From contig OZ251532.1 in NCBI GenBank assembly GCA_965243175.1, positions 3,100,001 to 3,164,000 of the forward strand: a stretch of 64,000 nt of DNA, given 5' to 3'. The translations under genes were made by a program, and so were the position numbers. Below, piece after piece: positions 1 to 7,798 of this stretch (positions are counted from its first letter, which is position 1; the number at the start of each line of letters is the position of its first letter). The notes below the pieces were generated by a model. It made no database searches, was not told the origin of the DNA, and saw only the letters and a list, made by a program, of their open reading frames with translations. The DNA comes from VXYL01 sp965243175 (GTDB lineage: Bacteria; Pseudomonadota; Gammaproteobacteria; Pseudomonadales; Azotimanducaceae).

Positions 1-870
1 GGCTTCGTTCCAGTTGTCCTGCACCAGCGCGTCGTTGCGCACGCTCTCCACGGAGTCGATGTTCGCAAGCCGTGGCCCGTAGCCGGCGGCATTGTTGCGG
101 TCCACCACCATCGCGCTCGGCGTGAAGGTGGCTGGGACGTTGTCCACCCAGCCGCCCTGGGAGTCGCTGTAGACCACGACCCGCGCCGCGAGGCTGTCGC
201 CCAGCGGCAGGTTCACGAAGGCGTCGGCGCCGGCGCTCGGCGCGCCGCCGCGGGTCGAGGAGTAGCGGCCGTTGAAGCCGATGTCGAAGCCGGTGGGATC
301 GGGTTTGCGGGTGATGAGGCGCAGGTTGCCGGACTGCGAGCTGGCGCCGAACAGCGTGCCTTGGGGCCCGGAGAGCACCTCGATGCGTTCCAGGTCCGCG
401 GAGAAGACGTCCAGATTGCGGCCGCCGAAGGAGACCGGCTGTTCGTCCACGTAGAGGGCGACGCCGGGCGCGGAGCCTTGCGCCGAACTGATGGTGACGC
501 TGGTCTGTTCGGTGGCGCTGCCGCGGATGTAGATTTCCTTCTTGCCGGGGCCGTTGCCGGCGGCGACGACGTTCGGCAGATAGTCCACGTACTCGTCGAA
601 GGTGTCGGCGCCGATGTCCTTCAGCGTGTCGCCCGTGACCGCTTGCAGCGCGATCGAGACGTCTTGGGCGCTCTCCACGCGCTTGGTGGCGGTAACCACC
701 ACGGTCTCCAACCGCCCGGCGTCCGCTTGCGCGACCTCCTGCGCGACCGCGCTGGAGGCCGTCGCCACCGCCGCGGAAACCGCGACGCTCAAGCGCGTTC
801 TCGCCCAGCGCGTTTGGCTCTGGCGGCGCTCGGAAATCCTCTCCGGCACGTCTTTCGTTCTTGCGTCCAT
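1..870 (-). CDS. TonB-dependent receptor, N-terminal part (runs off left edge)
   Basis: Outer-membrane TonB-dependent receptor; the visible 290 residues cover the export signal, TonB box and plug domain, and the beta-barrel lies beyond the window. The frame read from the ATG at 868-870 starts with a basic stretch and an Ala/Val-rich signal ending near AVAQ (residues 41-44), then a TonB box ETVVVTA at about 55-61 and plug motifs (YLPNVVAAGNG, IYIRGS, VLSGPQGTLFGA, GNLRLITRKP). A GGGGGAG Shine-Dalgarno lies 8 bases before the ATG. It is divergent from the BCCT transporter. The substrate cannot be read from the plug. The plug resembles the broad class with the 'RGxxGTLFGA' motif, so a siderophore is not implied. 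The family call is secure. Confidence 0.93.
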   Translation of the reverse strand, partial: MDARTKDVPERISERRQSQTRWARTRLSVAVSAAVATASSAVAQEVAQADAGRLETVVVTATKRVESAQDVSIALQAVTGDTLKDIGADTFDEYVDYLPNVVAAGNGPGKKEIYIRGSATEQTSVTISSAQGSAPGVALYVDEQPVSFGGRNLDVFSADLERIEVLSGPQGTLFGASSQSGNLRLITRKPDPTGFDIGFNGRYSSTRGGAPSAGADAFVNLPLGDSLAARVVVYSDSQGGWVDNVPATFTPSAMVVDRNNAAGYGPRLANIDSVESVRNDALVQDNWNEA

Positions 871-1104
871 TGCACAGACTCCCCCGACAGGTGAGGAGCC
901 TTTTACCACTCCCGCCCGCCGAAGGCAACTTGGCCTCGCGCCCGGTCCGTCGCCCTAGGTTGGCGTGTCGTCGGCGCGGCGCGAAGAAGGCCGCCTTCCA
1001 TGCGTCTTGTTCGGGCGCCACTGCGGACTCGCGCGAAGTCCTTCCGCGCCAAAGTTCAAGTGGGCGTATGCTTGCCGTGCTTGTCGGCGGGGCGTGGAGG
1101 GAAC

Positions 1105-2694
1105 TTGTCGAACGAAGCGGATTCGGCGCTGCCGCCGGGTCCGGCACTGCCGCTGGACTCAGCACTGCCGCTGGTGGGCGGGAAGCCGCTTGCGCCCTCG
1201 GCCGGGCCGGCGCTCGATCATCCGGTGTTCGCCATCAGCCTCGTCTGCGTGGTCGGGGCGTCGGTGCCGATGATCCTGTATCCGCAGGCGGCGGCCGCCT
1301 TGGTGGACGGCATCTACGCCTGGATCGCCGGCACGCTCGGCATCTTCTACCTGTGGGCCTGCATCTTCGCCACCGGCTTTCTGGCCTGGCTGGCGTGCAG
1401 CCGCCACGGCGGGCGCGTCCTCGGCGACGAGGCCAAGCCGGACTACCGCACCTTCAGCTGGATGGGGATGCTGTTCTGCGCCGGCATCGGTTCCGGGCTG
1501 CTCTACTGGTCGACGGTGGAGTGGGCCTACTACGTGGACCAGCCGCCCTTCGGCGTGGAACCGGGCAGCGACGCGGCGCGGGAGTGGGCGGCCACCTACG
1601 GCATCTTCCACTGGGGACTGTCCGCCTGGTGCCTGTACTGCCTGCCGACGGTCGCCATCGCCTGGCCCTACTACCACTACAAGCTGCCGCACCTGCGTTT
1701 GTCCGGCGCCTTGGTGGGGCTCTTCGGCAGGGACTTCACGGAGCGCCCGTGGGGGCGGGCGGTGGACGTGCTGTTCATTCTGGCCTTGATCGGCGGCACC
1801 GGCACGTCGCTGGGGCTGGCCACGCCGATGCTCGGCGCGGTGGCGGCGCGGCTGTTCGGCATCGACGAATCGTTCGCGCTGACGATGACCATCTGCGCGG
1901 TCTGCGTGCTGCTGTTCGCTGGCAGCGTCTACGTGGGGTTGGAGCGCGGCATTCGGCGACTCTCGGACTTCAACGTGATGCTGGCCGGGGTGTTCCTGGT
2001 GTGGGTGCTGGCCACTGGGCCGGCGATCTTCGCGTTGGAGCTCGGCACGTCGTCGGTGGGGCTGATGCTTGGCGAGTTCGTGCGCATGAACACCTGGGCG
2101 GACGCGATCCGAGACACCGGCTTCGTGGAAGACTGGACGGTCTTCTACTGGGCGTGGTGGATCGCATACGGGCCCTTCATGGGCCTGTTCGTGACGCGGA
2201 TTTCGCGCGGGCGAACGCTGCGCGCGGTGATCTTCGGCATGATCGGCTTCGGCACGCTCGGCTGCGCCGCGTTCTACATCGTCTGGGGCAACAGCGTGAT
2301 GTGGATGGACATGCGCGAAGGCATCGGCTTCCTCGACATGGTGCGCGAAGGCGAAGCGGCGACCGCCGTTGCCGTGGCGGTGGGCAGCGTGGTCGGCCAG
2401 CCGCTGCCGCTGATCGTCTTTCTGGTGCTCGGCCTGGTGGCGGTCGCCACCACCTACGATTCCGCCTCCTACGCCATCTCCGCTTCGGCCACCCAGGGCA
2501 TGAGCCCCGGCACGCATCCGTCGCGCCCGCATCGCGTGTTCTGGGCGTTCGCGCTGGCGCTGCTGCCGGTGGCGCTGGTGGTCATCGACACCTTGAACGC
2601 CGCCAAGTCCGCCACCTTGGTGGTGTCGCTGCCGCTGCTCGGCGTCATGGCGCTGATGGTAATGGCGCTGCTGCGCTCTCTGCGCGAGGACTGA
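1105..2694 (+). CDS. BCCT-family betaine/carnitine/choline transporter
   Basis: Inner-membrane secondary transporter for quaternary ammonium compounds such as glycine betaine, choline or carnitine. About twelve hydrophobic segments are present, with the family signature FCAGIGSGLLYWSTVEWAYY at about residues 123-142 and a Trp-rich segment (VFYWAWWIAYGPFMG) typical of the substrate site. I chose the TTG at 1105 because GGAGGG lies just before it and a TATGCT hexamer sits at 1067-1072. An in-frame ATG at 1000 would add 35 non-hydrophobic residues. The next gene, a GlxA-type regulator, starts 6 bases after the stop, and the downstream genes act in THF-linked demethylation, so a methylated amine is the likely substrate. 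That substrate is inferred from context. Confidence 0.92.
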   Translation: MSNEADSALPPGPALPLDSALPLVGGKPLAPSAGPALDHPVFAISLVCVVGASVPMILYPQAAAALVDGIYAWIAGTLGIFYLWACIFATGFLAWLACSRHGGRVLGDEAKPDYRTFSWMGMLFCAGIGSGLLYWSTVEWAYYVDQPPFGVEPGSDAAREWAATYGIFHWGLSAWCLYCLPTVAIAWPYYHYKLPHLRLSGALVGLFGRDFTERPWGRAVDVLFILALIGGTGTSLGLATPMLGAVAARLFGIDESFALTMTICAVCVLLFAGSVYVGLERGIRRLSDFNVMLAGVFLVWVLATGPAIFALELGTSSVGLMLGEFVRMNTWADAIRDTGFVEDWTVFYWAWWIAYGPFMGLFVTRISRGRTLRAVIFGMIGFGTLGCAAFYIVWGNSVMWMDMREGIGFLDMVREGEAATAVAVAVGSVVGQPLPLIVFLVLGLVAVATTYDSASYAISASATQGMSPGTHPSRPHRVFWAFALALLPVALVVIDTLNAAKSATLVVSLPLLGVMALMVMALLRSLRED

Positions 2695-2700
2695 CGACGC

Positions 2701-3717
2701 ATGGCCGCCGGGCTGGCAGGGCTTCGCCAAGCGGGGGACGAGGCCGGCGCGCTTCAAGGCGCACCGAAGCGCATGAGCTTTCTGATGGTGCCGGACTACA
2801 CCATCGTCACCTTGGTGAACGCGATTGCGGTGCTGCGCATGGCGAATCGCCAGAGCGGGCAGGCGCTGTACCAGTGGCGGTGCCTGACGCTGAGCGGCGA
2901 GTCGGTGCCGTCGAGCGACGGCTTGCGGCTGCTGCCGGACGACGCCTTGGCAGCGAGCACTGAACAAAGCGACATCCTGTTCGTCTGCGGCGGCTACCAT
3001 CCCGAGCGCCACTGCGACGAACCTCTGCGCCGCGCCTTGCGCGAGCTGGCGCGGCGCGGCGTCGGCATCGGCGGACTCTGCACCGGCGCCCGCATCGTCG
3101 CCGCCGCCGGCTTGCTCGACGGCTACCGCTGCGCCATCCACTGGGAGAACGCCGCCAGCCTGCGCGAGCAGTTTCCGCTGGTGCAGGTTTCTTCCAGCCT
3201 GTTCGTCATCGACCGCGAGCGCTACACCTGTTCCGGCGGCGTCGCCTCCATCGACTTGATGCTGCAGCTGGTCTCCACCGCCCACGGCGCGGAACTGGCG
3301 CGCAGCATCGCCGAGCAGTTCGTGCTGGAGCGCGTGCGCACGGAGAAGGACGCCCAGCGCACGCCGCTGCACTATCTGATCGGCGCCGGCAACCAGCCGA
3401 AGCTGGTGGACGCGGTGGCGATGATGGAGGCCAACGTCGAAGAACCGCTCAGCCTCGCCGAACTGGCGGAACAGGCCGGCGTGACGCGGCGGCAGCTGGA
3501 ACGGCTGTTCCGCCGCCACCTGCACTGCACGCCGTCGCGCTACTACCTGGACCTGCGGCTGAACCGCGGGCGCCTGATGCTCTTGCAGACGGCGCTGCCG
3601 ATCGCCGTGATCGCCGAGCGCTGCGGCTTCGCCAGCGCCGCCTCCTTCGCCCGCCGCTACGGCGAGAAGTACGGCCGGCGCCCGTCCGCGGAGCGTCTCG
3701 GCGAGAGGGCTGCGTAG
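2701..3717 (+). CDS. GlxA-type AraC-family transcriptional regulator (DJ-1/PfpI + AraC HTH)
   Basis: Predicted DNA-binding regulator of the class that includes GbdR and CdhR, regulators of betaine/carnitine catabolism in pseudomonads. Residues about 25-200 form a DJ-1/PfpI-like glutamine-amidotransferase domain (FLMVPDYTIVTLVNAI, LFVCGGYHPE, GGLCTGARIVAAAGLLDG). Residues about 235-330 form two AraC helix-turn-helix motifs (LSLAELAEQAGVTRRQLERL and IAVIAERCGFASAASFARRY). It starts 6 bases after the BCCT gene, so co-transcription is likely. ATG 2773 (MSFLMVP) is an alternative start that fits the domain edge better. A role in controlling the neighbouring betaine/dimethylglycine genes is inferred from family and position. 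Confidence 0.9.
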   Translation: MAAGLAGLRQAGDEAGALQGAPKRMSFLMVPDYTIVTLVNAIAVLRMANRQSGQALYQWRCLTLSGESVPSSDGLRLLPDDALAASTEQSDILFVCGGYHPERHCDEPLRRALRELARRGVGIGGLCTGARIVAAAGLLDGYRCAIHWENAASLREQFPLVQVSSSLFVIDRERYTCSGGVASIDLMLQLVSTAHGAELARSIAEQFVLERVRTEKDAQRTPLHYLIGAGNQPKLVDAVAMMEANVEEPLSLAELAEQAGVTRRQLERLFRRHLHCTPSRYYLDLRLNRGRLMLLQTALPIAVIAERCGFASAASFARRYGEKYGRRPSAERLGERAA

Positions 3718-3875
3718 GCGGCTTCGGCACCCGCTGAAGCGTCGTCCGAAGGTGCCTGCCGGGATGCATCGCAAATGTCGCGTTTGGACGCTTCCAAGTC
3801 GCGTTGCGTACTTCCTAGCGCCGTGGCGCTGAGAATAATGGCGCCGGCTTCATCACCCCCCAACGAGGCAGCGCC

Positions 3876-5204
3876 ATGGCGGAATCGGTTGCCTATTCGG
3901 AACTGCGGCAATGCACGAGCGTCGATCAATCGGATCGCCGCGTGCCCATCAATCTGCGCCAGTCCGGCCCCACCAAGGTGGAGATGCTCATTTCCACGCG
4001 GGTGCGCAAATCGCCGTTCTGGCATCTCTCCATGGAGGCCGGCTGCTGGCGGGCCACGGTGTACAACCGCGTCTACCATCCGCGCGGCTACGTGCGCCCC
4101 GAGGACGGCGGCGCGATGGTGGAGTACGACGCGCTGGTGAACCACGTGACCATGTGGAACGTGGCGGTGGAGCGGCAGGTCCAGGTCAAGGGGCCGGATG
4201 CCGAGCGCTTCGTGGACTACGTGATCACGCGCAACGTCAAGCGCATCCCGCCGATGCAGGGCAAGTACGTCATCGTCTGCAACGAGGCCGGCGGCGTACT
4301 GAACGACCCGGTGCTGCTGCGCGTCGCCGAGGACGAGTTCTGGTTCTCGCTCTCGGACAGCGACTTGGAGTGGTGGCTGCGCGGCGTCAACCTGGGGCTC
4401 GGCTACGACGTGGACATCGCCGAGATCGACGTGGCGCCGGTGCAGATCCAAGGGCCGAAGTCCGAGGCGCTGATGGTGGACCTGTTCGGCGAAGCGGTGC
4501 GCGACGTGCCGTTCTACGGGCTGATGGAGGGCCAGGTGCGCGGCCACGACGTGATCGTCTCGCAAACCGGCTTCACCGGCGAGAAGGGCTACGAGATCTA
4601 CCTCAAGGACGCGACGCTTCACGCCGAGGACATGTGGTACGGCGTGCTCGAAGCCGGCCGCCGCCACGATCTGATGGTCATCGCGCCGGCGCACCATCGC
4701 CGCATCGCCGCTGGCATCCTCTCCTGGGGGCAGGACTTGGACCAGGAGACGCTGCCCTTCCAATGCAGCCTCGGCTACCAGGTGCCGCGGCGCAAGCGCG
4801 CGGACTACATCGGTCGTTCGGCACTGGAGGCGGCGCGGTCGGCCATCGAAGCGGGCGAGCCGCCGTTCCGCAACATCCTCGTCGGCATCGTCTTCGGCGG
4901 TCTGCCGGTGACGGACTACGCCAACGACTTCTGGCTCGTCGGCGACGCCAATGGCGGCGACCCGTGCGGCTACGTCACCTCGCCCTGGTACTCGCCGGAA
5001 CTCGAGACCAACATCGCCCTCGCCTACGTGCCTTGGGAAATGCGCCACGTCGGCACCGGCGTGCGGGTGCATTTGCCGGCCGTCTACCGCGATGGCGACG
5101 GCGAGGCGGTGGCCGGCGAAGTGGTGGACGTGCCGTTCCGCCCATCCGTCAATCCCAACTCCCGCGAAGTGGCCCACGCCAAGGGCCGCGACTCCGTGGA
5201 TTGA
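3876..5204 (+). CDS. DmdA/GcvT-like THF-dependent aminomethyltransferase or demethylase
   Basis: A 442-residue protein of the glycine-cleavage T-protein fold, which transfers methyl or methylene groups to tetrahydrofolate. The N-terminal part (RVRKSPF around residue 44, ATVYNRVYHPRGY, WNVAVERQVQVKGPDAERF) resembles the dimethylsulfoniopropionate demethylase (DmdA) branch more than true GcvT, which usually has about 360-400 residues. It also carries the T-protein segments FTGEKGYEIY and a C-terminal barrel. The genes after it encode MetF-like and formate-THF ligase enzymes that would handle methyl-THF. Substrate could be DMSP, glycine betaine or another methylated compound; the sequence alone does not decide, so no symbol is given. 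The gap of 158 bases upstream suggests its own promoter. Confidence 0.82.
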   Translation: MAESVAYSELRQCTSVDQSDRRVPINLRQSGPTKVEMLISTRVRKSPFWHLSMEAGCWRATVYNRVYHPRGYVRPEDGGAMVEYDALVNHVTMWNVAVERQVQVKGPDAERFVDYVITRNVKRIPPMQGKYVIVCNEAGGVLNDPVLLRVAEDEFWFSLSDSDLEWWLRGVNLGLGYDVDIAEIDVAPVQIQGPKSEALMVDLFGEAVRDVPFYGLMEGQVRGHDVIVSQTGFTGEKGYEIYLKDATLHAEDMWYGVLEAGRRHDLMVIAPAHHRRIAAGILSWGQDLDQETLPFQCSLGYQVPRRKRADYIGRSALEAARSAIEAGEPPFRNILVGIVFGGLPVTDYANDFWLVGDANGGDPCGYVTSPWYSPELETNIALAYVPWEMRHVGTGVRVHLPAVYRDGDGEAVAGEVVDVPFRPSVNPNSREVAHAKGRDSVD

Positions 5205-5206
5205 AC

Positions 5207-6121
5207 GTGGCCGCGTCGATGCCATTGGCGGCCATCGAGACGGCTGCGGTGCCTGAGGCCCACGTTCGTCGGCTGGCGCGCGAAGCCTCGCTCGAGATCG
5301 CGCCGCGCCAGCTGGCCGCAGCCGACGGTGCCGTGGCGGGAACCGAAATCTACGTGCCGCAACTCCCCCAAGCGGCCTGGCAGACGACGGTCGCGGCTTG
5401 CGAGCGGCTGCGCAGCGCTGGCCTGGTGCCGGTGCCGCACCTCGCCGCCCGAAGCCTAGGCAGCGTTGCCGAGTTGGACGAAAGACTGGCGCAGTTGGCG
5501 GCGCTCGGCGTCGATCGGCTGCTGTTGATCGCTGGCGACGAGCCGCGTCCCGGTTCGTTCGCCAACACCTTGGCGGTGCTGGAGACCGGCTTGCTGACGC
5601 GCCACGGCTTCCGGCGACTTGGCGTCGCGGCGCATCCAGAAGGCCATCCCCACGCCGGGCCCGACGAACTCCAAGCGGCGCTGGCGGCCAAGGTCGAATA
5701 CGCGGAGAGCACCGCGACGCGCCTTTGGGTGGTGACGCAGTTCGCGTTCGCGTCGCCGCCGTTGCTAGCGTTCCTGCGGTACATGCGCAAGGCGCATCCG
5801 GGCGTGGCTGTGCGAGTCGGCATTCCCGGCCCAGCCAAGCTGCGCACGTTGCTCGCTTTCGCGGTGCGCTGCGGCGTGGGCGCATCGGCGCGGACTCTGA
5901 CCCGCCGCCCGGGCGTGGTGCGCCTGTTCGGCAAGTGGACGCCGGACGCATTGATCGCGGACTTGGCCGGACATTGCGCGGCGACTCCTGACTCGCCGCT
6001 TGCCGGCATTCACGTCTTCACCTTCGGCGGCGCCGGCAACGCTCTGCGTTGGCTGCGTTCGCTGGGCGGTTCCTGCGATGCCGGAGCAGGGCCTGCGCGA
6101 GTGCGGCGGGTACACACCTGA
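5207..6121 (+). CDS. Methylenetetrahydrofolate reductase-like protein
   Basis: About 304 residues with the MetF-type flavin TIM-barrel pattern: VPHLAARSLGS, a LLLIAGDEPRPG segment, LGVAAHPEGHP, LAAKVEYAESTATRLWVVTQFAFA and GIPGPAKLRTLLAFA. In known MetF these bind FAD and folate and interconvert methylene-THF and methyl-THF. Here it probably oxidises methyl-THF made by the upstream demethylase. Start candidates are TTG 5201 (overlapping the previous stop), GTG 5207 and ATG 5219; a GTGGA lies before 5207. The stop TGA overlaps the ATG of fhs by one base (TGATG), a sign of translational coupling. It is diverged from housekeeping MetF, so the exact reaction is inferred. Confidence 0.8.
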   Translation: MAASMPLAAIETAAVPEAHVRRLAREASLEIAPRQLAAADGAVAGTEIYVPQLPQAAWQTTVAACERLRSAGLVPVPHLAARSLGSVAELDERLAQLAALGVDRLLLIAGDEPRPGSFANTLAVLETGLLTRHGFRRLGVAAHPEGHPHAGPDELQAALAAKVEYAESTATRLWVVTQFAFASPPLLAFLRYMRKAHPGVAVRVGIPGPAKLRTLLAFAVRCGVGASARTLTRRPGVVRLFGKWTPDALIADLAGHCAATPDSPLAGIHVFTFGGAGNALRWLRSLGGSCDAGAGPARVRRVHT

Positions 6122-7791
6122 TGGCGCCGAAGAGCGACAGCGAGATCGCGGCTGGCGTCGCCTTGCGTCCCATCGTGCCCCTGGCCCAGGAGCGGCTGGG
6201 CCTGGATGCGGACCAGATCATCCCCTACGGCCACTACAAGGCGAAGCTCTCGACGTCCGCGCTGGCAGCGAGCGCCGAGCGCGAACCCGGCAAACTGGTG
6301 CTGGTGACCGGCATTTCGCCGACCCCGGCTGGCGAAGGCAAGACCACCACCAGCATCGGGCTCGCGGACGCGCTGAACCGTCTCGGCGAACACGCCGCGG
6401 TCTGCTTGCGGGAACCGTCGCTGGGGCCGTGCTTCGGCATGAAGGGCGGCGCGACCGGCGGCGGCCTCGCGCAGATCGCGCCGATGGCGGACGTGAACCT
6501 GCACTTCACCGGCGACCTGCACGCGATCACGGCCGCCAACAACCTGCTCGCCGCGATGCTGGACAACCACTTCTACTGGGGCAACCGCCTGGACATCGAC
6601 CCGGACGCGGTGACGTGGCGACGCGCCCTCGACTTGAACGACCGCGCCCTGCGGGAAGTCGGCTTGAACGTCGGCCGCGGCATCGCCCGGCAGGGCGGCT
6701 TCGACATCACCGCGGCGTCCGAGATCATGGCCGTGCTCTGCCTTGCGAGCGATGCCGCGGATCTTGAAGAACGCCTGGCGCGCATCGTCGTGGCACGGTC
6801 GCGCGGCGGAGCGCTGGTGACGGCTCGGGACCTGGGCGCCGAGGGTGCTCTGGCAGCCCTGCTCAACGATGCCCGGCAGCCGAATCTGGTGCAGAGCCTC
6901 GAAGGCAATCCGGCGTTCGTCCACGGCGGGCCCTTCGCCAACATCGCCCACGGCTGCAACTCCGTGGTGGCGACCCGGGCGGCGCTGGGGCTGTGCGACA
7001 TCGTCGTGACCGAGGCCGGTTTCGGCGCCGACCTCGGGGCCGAGAAGTTTCTGGACATCAAATGTCGGCAGACCGGGCTGCGGCCCGACGCCGTCGTGGT
7101 GGTCTGCACGGTGCGGGCACTGAAGATGCATGGCGGCGTGGCCAAGGACGAGCTGACGCGACGCGATCCCGAAGCGGTACACGCCGGAGGCGCGAATCTC
7201 GCTCGGCACATCGCCAACCTGGGCCGATTCGGCTTGACGCCGGTGGTGGCCGTGAACCGCTTTACGGACGACGCGGAAGACGAACTCGCCACGGTCCTCG
7301 ACATCGCCCAGGAGAACAACGCGGTCGCCGTCGCGGCGAGCCATTGGGCGGAAGGAGGCAGAGGCGCGGAAGCGCTGGCCGAAGCGGTGCGCGCCAAGCT
7401 GCGCGAACCGCCGCCGCAGGTTCGACTGCTCTATGCCGACGACGAGCCGCTGCTGGCCAAGCTGCGCGCCGTGGCGACCGGCATCTACGGCGCCGCGGAC
7501 GTGGCGCCGAGCGCCGAAGCAGCACAGCAGCTCGCCGACTTCGAGCGCCTCGGCTACGGCCATCTGCCGGTGTGCATCGCCAAGACGCAATACAGCTTCT
7601 CCGCGGATCCGAAGGCACTTGGTGCGCCGACCGGACACGTCTTGCCGGTGCGTGAAGTGCGCTTGTGTGCTGGCGCGGGATTCGTGGTCGCCATCACGGG
7701 CGACGTGATGACCATGCCGGGGCTGCCGCGTCGTCCGGCGGCGCTCGACATCGGCGTCGATGGCGACGGCGAAGTGGCCGGGCTGTTCTGA
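6121..7791 (+). CDS. fhs: Formate-tetrahydrofolate ligase
   Basis: Cytosolic ATP-dependent ligase that joins formate to THF to give 10-formyl-THF, or runs in reverse to recover ATP during C1 oxidation. The 556 residues match the full family length. Visible motifs are IIPYGHYKAKLS (residues 33-44), the P-loop TPAGEGKTT (68-76), CLREPSLGPCFGMKGGATGGG, and FGADLGAEKFLDIKCR. The start ATG overlaps the stop of the MetF-like gene, and the sarcosine-type dehydrogenase begins 8 bases after its stop, so it is inside an operon. With those neighbours it fits the final step of THF-linked oxidation of methyl groups. The family assignment is very secure. Confidence 0.97.
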   Translation: MAPKSDSEIAAGVALRPIVPLAQERLGLDADQIIPYGHYKAKLSTSALAASAEREPGKLVLVTGISPTPAGEGKTTTSIGLADALNRLGEHAAVCLREPSLGPCFGMKGGATGGGLAQIAPMADVNLHFTGDLHAITAANNLLAAMLDNHFYWGNRLDIDPDAVTWRRALDLNDRALREVGLNVGRGIARQGGFDITAASEIMAVLCLASDAADLEERLARIVVARSRGGALVTARDLGAEGALAALLNDARQPNLVQSLEGNPAFVHGGPFANIAHGCNSVVATRAALGLCDIVVTEAGFGADLGAEKFLDIKCRQTGLRPDAVVVVCTVRALKMHGGVAKDELTRRDPEAVHAGGANLARHIANLGRFGLTPVVAVNRFTDDAEDELATVLDIAQENNAVAVAASHWAEGGRGAEALAEAVRAKLREPPPQVRLLYADDEPLLAKLRAVATGIYGAADVAPSAEAAQQLADFERLGYGHLPVCIAKTQYSFSADPKALGAPTGHVLPVREVRLCAGAGFVVAITGDVMTMPGLPRRPAALDIGVDGDGEVAGLF

Positions 7792-7798
7792 GGCGACG

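Noticed and set aside
1000..1104. An ATG at 1000 as the BCCT start
   Set aside because: It adds 35 residues unlike family N-termini and has no ribosome binding site. TTG 1105 has GGAGGG just before it and a possible -10 at 1067-1072.
1159..3774. 871-residue minus-strand open frame across the BCCT and GlxA-type genes
   Set aside because: Both plus-strand proteins have clear family motifs. The antisense frame is His/Arg/Gln-rich and spans two unrelated genes.
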